Assembly (NCBI RefSeq): GCF_035627495.1
Contig: NZ_DASPLO010000159.1
Span: 1-64,000, forward strand
Direction: 5' to 3'
From: Methylocaldum sp035627495
GTDB taxonomy: Bacteria; Pseudomonadota; Gammaproteobacteria; Methylococcales; Methylococcaceae
Length of the DNA stretch: 64,000 nt
Numbering within the stretch: position 1 is the first letter of the stretch; the number at the start of each line of letters is the position of its first letter. Positions 1 to 8,814 of the stretch are shown here, one piece after another. The notes below the pieces were generated by a model that saw only the letters and a program-made list of their open reading frames with translations, was not told the origin of the DNA and made no database searches. Made by a program: the position numbers and the translations under genes.

Positions 1-63
1 GGACTCGAACCTGCGACCCTCGGCTTAGAAGGCCGATGCTCTATCCGGCTGAGCTACAAGCGC
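1..63 (-). tRNA. tRNA-Arg (TCT anticodon), 3' end cut by window edge
   Basis: On the minus strand the sequence starts with GCGCTTG (acceptor 5' side), continues with a D-arm (GCTCAGCCGGATAGAGC) and an anticodon arm whose 7-base loop is CTTCTAA, giving anticodon TCT (Arg), and runs into the T-arm sequence GGTTCGAGTCC. The acceptor 3' side and CCA lie outside the window. It is one base from the tRNA-Pro gene on the same strand, so the two are probably cotranscribed. Confidence 0.93.
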
Positions 64-64
64 T

Positions 65-141
65 TGGTCGGGGTAGAGGGATTCGAACCCCCGACATTCT
101 GCTCCCAAAGCAGACGCGCTACCAGACTGCGCTATACCCCG
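65..141 (-). tRNA. tRNA-Pro (TGG anticodon)
   Basis: The minus strand shows a full cloverleaf: acceptor CGGGGTA pairs with TACCCCG, the D-arm contains AGCGCAGTCTGGTAGCGC, the anticodon loop TTTGGGA gives anticodon TGG (Pro), and the T-arm contains GGTTCGAATCC. The 3' CCA is encoded (positions 65-67). The length is 77 nt. It lies upstream of tRNA-Arg on the same strand. Confidence 0.96.
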
Positions 142-261
142 CACGACCTTCTTTAACGAGAAGCCGTTCGGCTAACCATCAAGATTCACAATAATACCCG
201 TGCTGATTTAAATCGTCAATCAACGTGCTGGATCGCAGGTCAATGGGGATAAGCCGTCGTC

Positions 262-885
262 TTATAGCTTGCTTTTCACGCTTTGAAAAATTTCCTCATT
301 CAAGTCGTCCATTCCGTTCAGAATTCCGCCCAATTCATCTAAACGGGAAGATACGAACCCCTCGTCCTTGATGGCACCGGCATTAACGTAAACATTTAGT
401 GCAGCGCTTTTCAACGCAGCATAACCTGCGACCACGGCAACGCCCGCATCGCTCACGACGTTTCGGTTTCCTTTTTCGGTCACCGCCTTGCTCAATCTGA
501 TCACTTCGGCACAGGCTTTCGCACACTCGATGGGTACATCGGTCGCTTCCCGCAATGCCGATTGTATCTGCTGGCTTCTAGCGGCTTTTTGTTCATCCGT
601 TTCCTTGGGCAATCCGTAGGCGCCCATGACTTTATCGAATACTTCGACGTCGGCCCTGATCATATCCATCAACCGTGCGCGCAAGCTTTCTGCCTGTGTC
701 AGTATTTCTTTCATCTCGGGTTCGACGGCCTCGTAGTTTTTCTTTCCTATAGTGAGATTGCAAACCATGCTCACCAATGCAGCACCCATGGCCCCCATGA
801 TAGCCGCTGCGCTGCCGCCGCCCGGAGTCGGCGACTTGCTGGCCAAGTCGTCCAAAAACTGATGGATTGTCTTGTCTTTGATCAT
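262..885 (-). CDS. fchA: Methenyltetrahydrofolate cyclohydrolase (FchA)
   Basis: The 207-residue protein belongs to the cyclodeaminase/cyclohydrolase family. It interconverts methenyl-H4F and formyl-H4F in the cytoplasm. The N-terminal glycine-rich segment PTPGGGSAAA (residues 19-28) is the family's folate-binding signature, and the rest is helical, as expected. I start at the ATG at 885 because GGAG lies about 8 nt upstream; an ATG at 900 would add five residues but has no clear ribosome site. The gene diverges from mtdA, whose product makes methenyl-H4F, so together they link the methylene and formyl levels of one-carbon metabolism, as in methylotrophs. This pairing makes FchA a much better call than a histidine-degradation cyclodeaminase. 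Confidence 0.9.
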   Translation of the reverse strand: MIKDKTIHQFLDDLASKSPTPGGGSAAAIMGAMGAALVSMVCNLTIGKKNYEAVEPEMKEILTQAESLRARLMDMIRADVEVFDKVMGAYGLPKETDEQKAARSQQIQSALREATDVPIECAKACAEVIRLSKAVTEKGNRNVVSDAGVAVVAGYAALKSAALNVYVNAGAIKDEGFVSSRLDELGGILNGMDDLNEEIFQSVKSKL

Positions 886-1081
886 GCCGATTCGCTCCAT
901 GAGTTTTGTAGTATGAAAAACGGCCGGAGAGTATAAAACACTAGACGTTGCGGGTTAAAATTTTCCAGTTTTTCAGGTATGTGCGGCTGCGGCGACCGAG
1001 GTTCAATCTTTTCGCAGGCGCAAATTCGAGAAAAAAGCCGCCAGACACGATAAAGGTTAAAGGCCATCCCAAGGACAAAGA

Positions 1082-1939
1082 ATGAAAAAGCTGCTATTCC
1101 AGTTTGATACCGATTTTTATCCATCCGTGTTCGACACCGTTGTGGCCTATGACGGCGGTGCGGATCACGTTATCGGTCACGGCGGCCTGACGCCGGAGAA
1201 TGTTGGAGCGTTAGTGGACGGTACGATCTTCACACGAGCTCCCAAGGACAAAAAAGATACGGCGATTTTCATCGGGGGCAGCGATTTGATAGCCGGACAG
1301 GAACTCCTGAAGGCGGTACAAAAGAAATTTTTTGCCGGTTTCCGGGTATCCGTGATGCTCGATAGCAACGGGAGCAATACGACCGCCGCGGCCGGGGTCG
1401 CCAAGCTCGTCTCCAGTGGAACGGTTGCCGGAAAACACGCGGTGGTTCTTGCCGGTACCGGACCGGTCGGTCAGCGTGCGGCGGTGATGCTGGCCAAAGA
1501 AGGCGCCCAGGTCTCGATCACCTCGCGTCAAATGCCTCGCGCCGAAAAAGCATGCCAAGACATGAAGCAGCGGTTCGGTGTCGACCTGACCCCCGTAGAG
1601 GCCCCCGATAGCGATGCTCGCGCGAAAGCCATACAACACGCTCAAATTGTGTTCGCGGCCGGCGCGGCCGGTGTAGAGCTGTTGGAAGCTCGCCACTGGC
1701 AGGACAATTCGTCAATCGAGCTGATGGCGGATGCGAACGCAACGCCGCCTATCGGTATCGGCGGAACGGATATGATGGATCGGGGAGCGGAGCGGAACGG
1801 AAAGATTGTTTGGGGAGCCATCGGTTTCGGCACCTTGAAATTAGCGCTACACCGCGCCTGTATCGCGAAGCTTTTCGAGAGTAACGATCAAGTTTTGGAT
1901 GCCGAACAAATTTTTGAAATCGGGAAGACGATGGCCTGA
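1082..1939 (+). CDS. mtdA: NADP-dependent methylene-H4F / methylene-H4MPT dehydrogenase (MtdA)
   Basis: The 285-residue protein matches the Methylobacterium MtdA pattern as I recall it along its whole length: an LLFQFDTD start, DGGAD at residues 24-28, SNGSNTTAAAG near 95-105, the Rossmann loop GTGPVG at 125-130 and the ending LHRACIAKLFES. It oxidises methylene-tetrahydrofolate (and methylene-H4MPT) to the methenyl form with NADP. AAGGAC lies just before the ATG. The neighbour fchA supplies the next step. MtdB is the main alternative, but the N-terminal and C-terminal motifs and the fchA neighbour favour MtdA. It marks the organism as a methylotroph. A hairpin 7 nt after the stop is the likely terminator. 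Confidence 0.92.
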   Translation: MKKLLFQFDTDFYPSVFDTVVAYDGGADHVIGHGGLTPENVGALVDGTIFTRAPKDKKDTAIFIGGSDLIAGQELLKAVQKKFFAGFRVSVMLDSNGSNTTAAAGVAKLVSSGTVAGKHAVVLAGTGPVGQRAAVMLAKEGAQVSITSRQMPRAEKACQDMKQRFGVDLTPVEAPDSDARAKAIQHAQIVFAAGAAGVELLEARHWQDNSSIELMADANATPPIGIGGTDMMDRGAERNGKIVWGAIGFGTLKLALHRACIAKLFESNDQVLDAEQIFEIGKTMA

Positions 1940-1946
1940 AAAACTG

Positions 1947-1970
1947 AATCGCCGGCGTTGCCCGGCGATT
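1947..1970. terminator. Hairpin between mtdA and the convergent phosphoesterase gene
   Basis: AATCGCCGG pairs perfectly with CCGGCGATT around a 6-nt loop, just after the mtdA stop and before the end of the convergent phosphoesterase gene. The flanking A/T bases are few, so it may work as a bidirectional terminator of modest strength. Confidence 0.6.
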
Positions 1971-2016
1971 TAAATGCGGGAGCAGCAAGACACCGTGGTT
2001 TGCTTTCACGGAATGC

Positions 2017-2745
2017 CTATATCTCCAGTACTTTTCCGGGGTCGAATTCGCTCACGAGTTGATTTGGGAAATAGCCACGGGGATTACAGAGAATTCGCGT
2101 GCCCGCGCAGCGATAGTCCGAAACGGCATGGGTGTGGCCATGGAACCAGGCAGCGATCTCAAAGCTGTGCAGAACTTCTTTCAGATCGTTGCAGTAGGCA
2201 TAGCGTTTGAGATGGCCGGGATTATCCCGCCAGCTCCAAGGCGTCGGGGCATGGTGGGTAACCACCACCGTTTTCCCCGGAAACGGCTTCGCCAGTTCGT
2301 CGAAGAGCCAGTGGCGGGATTCCCGATGCAACTGAAGATAGCTCTCCGCGCTCAACGTGTCCGCGCGGTACCGGATCTTCCGGAAATCATTGACAATAGA
2401 AACCAGTTCCTGCAATTGGTCGTTATCCTCGCCACCGAGGTCGCTCCACAGGGTGCAACCCAAAAATCTCACGCCGTTATACTCCCAGGCCCTCCGTTCC
2501 AGGAATTGCACGTTGCTTCCGCCGGCGCCGCCACTTAGGTTTGCCAGGGTGGACAGGTGCTCTTGACTGTAAAACTCATGATTGCCCGCTACGTAAACGA
2601 CAGGCTTTCGAAACGATTTAAGCCAATCCAAACCTTGGCGGCCGATGCCGATATCTCCGGCGGCGACGACTACGTCCGCATCCGTCGGCACGACTTCCAA
2701 AGAACCGAATTCGAGATGAATGTCCGAGAAATACTGAATACGCAC
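2017..2745 (-). CDS. Calcineurin-like metallophosphoesterase
   Basis: The 242-residue protein carries the ordered metal-binding motifs of the calcineurin-like phosphoesterase fold: DIH at residues 8-10, GD at 30-31, GNHE at 54-57, a THHAP segment in the last third and GHTH near residue 200. These are the two-metal site residues, so catalysis is plausible. The substrate cannot be told; nucleases, cyclic-nucleotide phosphodiesterases and protein phosphatases share the fold. It has no signal peptide and is probably cytoplasmic. It stands alone, convergent with mtdA and divergent from ispG. Confidence 0.85.
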   Translation of the reverse strand: MRIQYFSDIHLEFGSLEVVPTDADVVVAAGDIGIGRQGLDWLKSFRKPVVYVAGNHEFYSQEHLSTLANLSGGAGGSNVQFLERRAWEYNGVRFLGCTLWSDLGGEDNDQLQELVSIVNDFRKIRYRADTLSAESYLQLHRESRHWLFDELAKPFPGKTVVVTHHAPTPWSWRDNPGHLKRYAYCNDLKEVLHSFEIAAWFHGHTHAVSDYRCAGTRILCNPRGYFPNQLVSEFDPGKVLEI

Positions 2746-2932
2746 GACTTTATCTGATCTTTGGCCGGAGCTTCTCCTGAGAACTCACCATTCCGGCACC
2801 TGGTTTAAGTTCCATAATTATAACTTGACACCCAAGTAAAGAACTCGGAAATTACCGCAGGCGTGCGATAGGCTCGATCTGTGTCATTGATAGAATAGCG
2901 GACTCGCGAAGTATCCCAGTAGGTTTTTAAGC

Positions 2933-4171
2933 ATGATAAATAGAAGAAATTCGGTCGGTGTGAAAGTAGGTAAGATTCAGATCGGTGGCGATGCCCCGGT
3001 CGTCGTTCAGTCCATGACCAATACCGATACCGCGGATGTTGGAGGTACCGTCAAACAGGTGATGGATCTGGCGAAAGCCGGCTCGGAGTTGGTCCGCATT
3101 ACCGTAAACAACGAAGAATCCGCACAGGCCGTACCCCAGATACGCGAACAATTGGATAGAAACGGCTGCTTTGTTCCCTTGATCGGCGACTTTCACTTTA
3201 ACGGCCACAAGTTGCTGGACAAGTTCCCGGGCTGCGCCGAATCGCTGGGCAAATACCGCATCAACCCCGGCAATGTGGGCCGCGGATCGAAACGTGACCC
3301 TCAATTCGCCCAGATGATCGAATTTGCTTGCCGATACGAAAAGCCGGTGCGGATCGGGGTCAACTGGGGAAGCCTCGATCAATCCGTACTTGCCCGCTTG
3401 CTGGATGAAAATGCGCAGCTTACCGAAGCCAGACCACTCGCCGAAGTGATGCGCGAGGCGGTTATCACCTCGGCTTTGGAGAGCGCCGAACGCGCCGTGT
3501 CGTTAGGACTGCCCAAGGGCCGTATCGTGCTGTCATGCAAGATGAGCGGCGTTCAGGAGTTGATCGCCGTTTATCAAGCACTCGCCGAACGCTGCGATTA
3601 CGCCTTGCATTTGGGGCTCACCGAAGCCGGCATGGGGTCCAAGGGTATCGTGGCATCCACGGCGGCTTTGGCGGTACTGCTGCAACAAGGCATCGGCGAC
3701 ACGATCCGTATCTCTTTGACACCGGAACCCGGCGCCGATCGTATCCACGAAGTCATCGTCGCCCAGGAAATTCTCCAAACCATGGGCATCCGCTCGTTCA
3801 CGCCGATGGTTATCTCATGTCCCGGCTGCGGCCGCACAACCAGTGACTACTTTCAGAAACTGGCCCAGCAGATTCAAAGCCATCTCCGCCACAAAATGCC
3901 GGAATGGCGCAAGAAATATACGGGCGTCGAGGACATGCACGTTGCCGTGATGGGCTGTGTGGTCAACGGTCCCGGCGAAAGCAAGAACGCCAATATCGGG
4001 ATCAGCCTGCCCGGCACGGGTGAGCAACCGGTCGCGCCGGTATTCGAGGACGGGGTAAAAACCGTAACTTTGAAGGGAGAGCACATCGCCGAGGACTTCC
4101 AGGAACTAGTCGAACGTTACGTCGTATCCCACTACGGCGCGAAGCAGGAACAGCAAGCCATCGCCGAATAA
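2933..4171 (+). CDS. ispG: 4-hydroxy-3-methylbut-2-enyl diphosphate synthase (IspG/GcpE)
   Basis: The 412-residue protein carries out the penultimate step of the MEP isoprenoid pathway, reducing methylerythritol cyclodiphosphate to HMBPP. The [4Fe-4S] ligands are visible: C296 and C299 in SCPGCGRTT, and C342 in GCVVNGPGES with the conserved glutamate E349. The N-terminal TIM-barrel half starts with the typical VQSMTNTDT motif (residues 25-33). It is longer than E. coli IspG (372 aa) but of a usual bacterial length. The gene is monocistronic, ending in a hairpin shared with the convergent DUF455 gene. Confidence 0.96.
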   Translation: MINRRNSVGVKVGKIQIGGDAPVVVQSMTNTDTADVGGTVKQVMDLAKAGSELVRITVNNEESAQAVPQIREQLDRNGCFVPLIGDFHFNGHKLLDKFPGCAESLGKYRINPGNVGRGSKRDPQFAQMIEFACRYEKPVRIGVNWGSLDQSVLARLLDENAQLTEARPLAEVMREAVITSALESAERAVSLGLPKGRIVLSCKMSGVQELIAVYQALAERCDYALHLGLTEAGMGSKGIVASTAALAVLLQQGIGDTIRISLTPEPGADRIHEVIVAQEILQTMGIRSFTPMVISCPGCGRTTSDYFQKLAQQIQSHLRHKMPEWRKKYTGVEDMHVAVMGCVVNGPGESKNANIGISLPGTGEQPVAPVFEDGVKTVTLKGEHIAEDFQELVERYVVSHYGAKQEQQAIAE

Positions 4172-4185
4172 GGAACAGAAAACTC

Positions 4186-4218
4186 CCGGCCCGTGGCTGC
4201 TCACTCGATACGGGCCGG
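4186..4218. terminator. Inverted repeat between ispG and the convergent DUF455 gene
   Basis: CCGGCCCGT (4186-4194) pairs with ACGGGCCGG (4210-4218) around a 15-nt loop. It overlaps the last codons of the DUF455 gene and follows ispG by 14 nt. There is no clear T-run on either side, so the terminator role is only likely. Confidence 0.4.
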
Positions 4219-5025
4219 ACTCTCCGTAGCCATCGCCTCTAAACGTTCCAGCTCGAAGTCGGTGAATCCCGCCGCTCGACGCAACTCCGTATTGAAGGGT
4301 CCGCGAACCGCACCCCGGAGATAGCGTTCAACAAGGCTGAAGTACTCCGCCATCGGATCCACTCCCTGTTCGTTGCACACGTATTGGAACCACCGGGTGC
4401 CGCGTGCAACATGACCAACTTCGTCCCTCAGGATAATTTTGAGAATGTTCGCGGTAGAGTCATCGCCCACTGCGTCCAGCTTCGCAATCATGGAGGGGGT
4501 CACATCCAAACCCCTCGCCTCCATCACTCGCGGAACCAGTGCCAAGCGGGCTTTCACATCATGTGCCGTATCCTCGGCCAATTCCCATAGTCCTCTGTGC
4601 GCCGGGAATTGGCCGTAGTCGGCATCGAAGTCCCGGAGCCGCCCGCGAAGCAAAGAAAAATGGAATGCCTCTTCGATTGCCACTTCCAGCCAGTCGTCAT
4701 AAAACGCCGGCGGCATTCCGCGAAACCGATAAACCATATCCCAGGCCAACTGAATCGCGGTGAACTCGATGTGGGCAATCGCATGAAGAAAAGCAATTTG
4801 TCCCGCGGCGGTGGTTAATTTCCGCCGTGGTAGGTGCTTGGGATCGACCAGCTTCGGATGCTCCGGAAAGCAGACCTCCGAAGCCGGCTTTGGCAGCGAG
4901 TGATCGTCCACGGAAAAGCCTTTTTCTCGGTATATCCGCGCGGCCTGCTCGGTTGCTTCAAGTTTGGCTTCGACCGACGACGCGTAAAGGCATGATTCCG
5001 CAATCTCGAACAGATTGGCCGGCAT
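4201..5025 (-). CDS. DUF455 family ferritin-like protein
   Basis: The 274-residue protein matches the DUF455 family, whose members have a ferritin-like four-helix bundle. A helix with HIEFTAIQLAWD and another with EEAFHF carry the Glu/His residues expected of a di-metal site, and a late helix contains RDEVGHVARG. The biochemical role is not known; a ferritin-like oxidase or hydroxylase role is inference. The gene lies 7 nt downstream of acnB on the same strand and is probably cotranscribed with it. Confidence 0.75.
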   Translation of the reverse strand: MPANLFEIAESCLYASSVEAKLEATEQAARIYREKGFSVDDHSLPKPASEVCFPEHPKLVDPKHLPRRKLTTAAGQIAFLHAIAHIEFTAIQLAWDMVYRFRGMPPAFYDDWLEVAIEEAFHFSLLRGRLRDFDADYGQFPAHRGLWELAEDTAHDVKARLALVPRVMEARGLDVTPSMIAKLDAVGDDSTANILKIILRDEVGHVARGTRWFQYVCNEQGVDPMAEYFSLVERYLRGAVRGPFNTELRRAAGFTDFELERLEAMATESPARIE

Positions 5026-5032
5026 GACGTTC

Positions 5033-7609
5033 TTAAGCCGTCTCGTCTAAGACGGCCTGTTCCGCCTTCTTCACATAATCCGGAATCCGGTCGAAGTTGA
5101 GGTAGCGATAAATGTCCGGAGCGTCCTTCTCCAACTCGCTCATGAAATTCATGTACTCTTCATGGGACGGAATCCGGTTCAATATGGAACACACGGCGGC
5201 CAGTTCCGCCGAGGCCAGGAAGACCTTGGCACCCGCGCCCATGCGGTTCGGGAAATTTCGCGTAGAGGTCGACACCACGGTGGCGTTGTCCGCCACCCGC
5301 GCCTGATTGCCCATGCACAACGAACATCCGGGCATCTCCATGCGAGCGCCCACTTTACCGTAGGTGCCGTAATAGCCTTCCTCGGTCAATTCCAATTGAT
5401 CCATCCGGGTCGGCGGGGCGATCCATAACTGTCCCGGAATTTGCTTGCCGAATTTCTCCAGGATTTTACCGGCCGCGCGGAAATGGCCGATGTTCGTCAT
5501 GCAGGAACCAAGAAAAACCTCGTCGACCTGCGTTCCCGCCACGACCGACAACGGCTTCACATCGTCGGGGTCGTTCGGACAGCACAAGAGCGGCTCCTTG
5601 ATCTCATTCAGATCGATCTCGATTACTTCGTGATACTCCGCGTCCGCATCAGGCTCAAGCAGCACGGGATCGGCCAGCCAGGCTTCCATGGCTTTGATGC
5701 GGCGCGTAAGAGTTCGCACATCGCCATATCCTTGCTCGATCATCCATTTGAGCAGGACGATATTCGAGCGCAAATATTCTTCGATCGGTTCCTTATTCAG
5801 ACGCACGGTGCAGGCGGCGGCCGATCGCTCGGCCGAAGCGTCCGCCAGCTCGAAAGCCTGTTCTATCTTGAGATTCGGCAACCCTTCGATTTCCAGAATA
5901 CGTCCCGAAAAAACGTTCGTCTTGCCCTTTTTCTCAAGCGTCAAAAGCCCCCGCTGCAGCGCGACATAGGGAATGGCATGCACCAGGTCCCGCAGAGTGA
6001 TACCCGGCTGCATTTCGCCCTTGAACCGGACCAGTACCGACTCCGGCATGTCCAAAGGCATCACGCCGGTGGCGGCGGCGAAGGCCACCAATCCCGAGCC
6101 GGCCGGAAACGATATGCCGATCGGGAACCGCGTATGGGAATCGCCCCCGGTCCCGACGGTATCGGGGATCAACATCCGGTTGAGCCACGAATGAATGATG
6201 CCGTCGCCGGGACGGAGCGAAACGCCGCCACGGTTCATGATGAAGTCGGGCAAGGTGTGGTGGACATCGATATCCACCGGCTTGGGATAAGCCGCCGTGT
6301 GACAGAACGACTGCATCACCAGATCCGCCGAAAATCCCAGGCAGGCCAAGTCTTTCAGCTCGTCGCGAGTCATCGGTCCCGTGGTGTCTTGGGACCCCAC
6401 CGTCGTCATGTGGGGTTCGCAGTAGGTGCCGGGGCGTACACCCTTCACCCCGCAGGCTTTTCCGACCATCTTTTGCGCGAGGGTATACCCTTTTCCGCTG
6501 TCGGCTTTGGCTTCAGGACGGCGGAATACCGGGGAGATATCGAGATTCAAAGCCTTGCGGGCGCGGTCGGTGAGACCCCGTCCGATAATGAGCGAAATAC
6601 GCCCCCCCGCTTGCACCTCGTCCAGCAGAATCTCGTTCTTCAAGGCGAACGTGCTGAGCGTCTCGCCGGTATCGTGATGCTTGATGATTCCTTCATAAGG
6701 ATAGATATCGATGACGTCGCCGGTATTCAAATGCGCTACGTCGCACTCGATGGGCAAGGCACCGGAATCTTCCATGGTATTGAAGAAGATGGGCGCGATC
6801 TTTCCGCCGATGCACACTCCCCCGGACCGCTTGTTCGGTACGTATGGGATATCGTCGCCGACATGCCACAGCACCGAGTTGGTCGCGGATTTGCGGGAAG
6901 AGCCCGTACCCACGACGTCCCCCACGAAAGCGACCGGCCAGCCCTTTGTCTTAAGCTCCGTTATCTGGCCTTCGGCATTGGTAACGCCGTCGCGCGGCAC
7001 TTTCAGCATGGCCTTGGCGTGCAGCGGGATGTCGGGCCGCGACCAGGCGTCCTGGGCGGGAGACAAATCGTCGGTGTTGATTTCGCCGGGTACCTTGAAT
7101 ACGGTCGCCGTAATGACTTCAGGCACTTTAGGGCGGCTGGTAAACCATTCGGCCTCCGCCCATGAACGCATGACCGCCTGGGCATTCGCGTTGCCGCTTT
7201 CGGCCTTTTCGCAAACGTCGTGAAACGCATCGAACATCAGCAAGGTTTGCGACAAGCCCTTGGCGGCTAGCGCTCCCAGGGCCGGATGATCGAGCAGATC
7301 GATGAGCGGAGCGACGTTGTATCCGCCCAGCATGGTACCGAGGAGTTCGGTTGCGCGATACGGATCGAGTATCGGCGAGACTGCCTCCCTCTTGACGACG
7401 GCCGCCAAAAAACCTGCCTTGACGTAGGCGGCTTCGTCCACACCCGCCGATACCCGGTTGGTCAGCAGGTCAAGCAAGAAGTCTTCCTCGCCTTGAGGCG
7501 GATTTTTAATAAGCGATACCAGCGCGGTGGTCATTTCCGCGCTTAGCGGTTTCGGCGCAAGCCCTTGCACCGCCCGCTCGGCAACGTGTCTGCGATATTC
7601 TTCCAGCAT
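5033..7609 (-). CDS. acnB: Aconitate hydratase B / 2-methylisocitrate dehydratase
   Basis: The 858-residue enzyme interconverts citrate and isocitrate in the TCA cycle. The N-terminal HEAT-like domain is followed by the swivel domain and then the Fe-S core, the AcnB order (AcnA has the swivel last). The cluster cysteines are in SCMTNIGHF and in GCSLCMGNQ (about residues 764 and 767). I start at 7609 (MLEEYRRHVAERA), which has AGGGG 7 nt upstream and matches the usual AcnB N-terminus; an in-frame ATG at 7630 would add seven residues. The length is close to E. coli AcnB (865 aa). It precedes the DUF455 gene. Confidence 0.96.
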   Translation of the reverse strand: MLEEYRRHVAERAVQGLAPKPLSAEMTTALVSLIKNPPQGEEDFLLDLLTNRVSAGVDEAAYVKAGFLAAVVKREAVSPILDPYRATELLGTMLGGYNVAPLIDLLDHPALGALAAKGLSQTLLMFDAFHDVCEKAESGNANAQAVMRSWAEAEWFTSRPKVPEVITATVFKVPGEINTDDLSPAQDAWSRPDIPLHAKAMLKVPRDGVTNAEGQITELKTKGWPVAFVGDVVGTGSSRKSATNSVLWHVGDDIPYVPNKRSGGVCIGGKIAPIFFNTMEDSGALPIECDVAHLNTGDVIDIYPYEGIIKHHDTGETLSTFALKNEILLDEVQAGGRISLIIGRGLTDRARKALNLDISPVFRRPEAKADSGKGYTLAQKMVGKACGVKGVRPGTYCEPHMTTVGSQDTTGPMTRDELKDLACLGFSADLVMQSFCHTAAYPKPVDIDVHHTLPDFIMNRGGVSLRPGDGIIHSWLNRMLIPDTVGTGGDSHTRFPIGISFPAGSGLVAFAAATGVMPLDMPESVLVRFKGEMQPGITLRDLVHAIPYVALQRGLLTLEKKGKTNVFSGRILEIEGLPNLKIEQAFELADASAERSAAACTVRLNKEPIEEYLRSNIVLLKWMIEQGYGDVRTLTRRIKAMEAWLADPVLLEPDADAEYHEVIEIDLNEIKEPLLCCPNDPDDVKPLSVVAGTQVDEVFLGSCMTNIGHFRAAGKILEKFGKQIPGQLWIAPPTRMDQLELTEEGYYGTYGKVGARMEMPGCSLCMGNQARVADNATVVSTSTRNFPNRMGAGAKVFLASAELAAVCSILNRIPSHEEYMNFMSELEKDAPDIYRYLNFDRIPDYVKKAEQAVLDETA

Positions 7610-7841
7610 GGTTTCCCCTAAAGTTTGCAATTCTGCTCGAATCGAGTTCCGAGCACCATTCGAGCCGGTCTTACGTGTCGGCTAAAACGATTTCCGCTCT
7701 CTGTTTCCCGGGATAGAGCCCTTGATCTCGTGTCCCAATACCAGGGACCAATCGATCATCAAACGGTATCCGTTCTATTCCAACTTCTATACTCGGGTAT
7801 TATATGGATCACCTATACGTTTATCACGCCGGACACTCGTT

Positions 7842-8768
7842 ATGACTTCGATTTACTTCAGTCATCAGAGTTTCTTCGAGCACAATACCGGCCTTGGCCA
7901 TCCGGAAGGCGCAGAACGCTTGCGTTCGATCGACCACGCGCTCAGTCAACCGGGTTTTGCCGACCTCAAGCGGCGGGAGGCACCGCGCGGCACCCGCGAA
8001 CAGATCCGTTTAATCCATACCAATCGGCATATCGATTATGTATTAGGCGCCGTGCCCAGACAGGGTTTTGCCTACCTCGACGTCGACACTGTTGTCTCGC
8101 CCGGCTCGGGCGAAGCGGCTTTGCACGCCGTGGGGGCCGTATGCGCCGCCGCGGATGCCATTTTCGCCGAAGAGGCCGAAAATGCTTTCTGTGCAGTCCG
8201 GCCTCCGGGACATCATGCCGAACCCGACGCGGCCATGGGCTTCTGTTTGTTCAACAATGTCGCCATCGCGGCCGAGTATGCCCGCAAGCGCCGGGGAATC
8301 GAACGCGTCGCAATCGTCGATTTCGACGTGCATCACGGAAACGGCACCCAACGGGCCTTCGAGGCGAATCAGGACGTCCTGTATGCCTCCACTCATCAGT
8401 CTCCGTGGTATCCCGGTACTGGAGCGGCCGAAGAAACGGGAGTCGGCAACATCATCAACGTTCCGCTTCCGGCCGGAAGCGGATCCAAGGAATTTCGCCT
8501 GGCGCTAGCTGAAAAGATTCTCCCTGTCTTAGACCGATTTTCACCCGAGTTGGTTTTAATTTCCGCCGGCTTCGATGCGCATCGGGATGATCCACTGGCC
8601 GACTTGAATCTGGTTGAGGACGATTATGCGTGGGTCACATTGGAATTGGCGGCGTTGGCGAAAAAACATGCAGGCGGTAGGCTGATATCCGTTTTGGAGG
8701 GGGGATACAACCCGGAGGCTTTAGGGAAGAGCGTGGCCGCGCATGTTCGTGCGCTGATGGAGTCCTGA
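7842..8768 (+). CDS. Histone-deacetylase-family amidohydrolase
   Basis: The 308-residue protein is of the bacterial histone-deacetylase / acetoin-utilisation (AcuC-like) type. It shows HNTGLGHPEGAERL at the N-terminus, the catalytic RPPGHHAEPDAAMGFC segment, the zinc ligands in DFDVHHGNG and SAGFDAHRDDPL, and EGGYN near the C-terminus, so the active site looks complete. Substrates of bacterial members include acetylated proteins and polyamines; the sequence does not tell which. The ATG at 7842 is chosen because homologous sequence begins there; an open frame extends 40 codons further upstream. It diverges from acnB and ends at a strong bidirectional hairpin. Confidence 0.9.
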   Translation: MTSIYFSHQSFFEHNTGLGHPEGAERLRSIDHALSQPGFADLKRREAPRGTREQIRLIHTNRHIDYVLGAVPRQGFAYLDVDTVVSPGSGEAALHAVGAVCAAADAIFAEEAENAFCAVRPPGHHAEPDAAMGFCLFNNVAIAAEYARKRRGIERVAIVDFDVHHGNGTQRAFEANQDVLYASTHQSPWYPGTGAAEETGVGNIINVPLPAGSGSKEFRLALAEKILPVLDRFSPELVLISAGFDAHRDDPLADLNLVEDDYAWVTLELAALAKKHAGGRLISVLEGGYNPEALGKSVAAHVRALMES

Positions 8769-8773
8769 CGGAT

Positions 8774-8802
8774 TACAGGGTGCGCCTTGGACGCACCCTG
8801 TA
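8774..8802. terminator. Bidirectional terminator between the deacetylase gene and ugd
   Basis: TACAGGGTGCG pairs with CGCACCCTGTA (11 bp, perfect) around a 7-nt loop. It lies between two convergent genes, 6 nt after the deacetylase stop. Confidence 0.75.
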
Positions 8803-8814
8803 CGTTATCCGTAG

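Noticed and set aside
5441..7165. Long plus-strand frame opposite acnB
   Set aside because: It is a frame shadow of the GC-rich acnB coding sequence, with no family resemblance or ribosome site.
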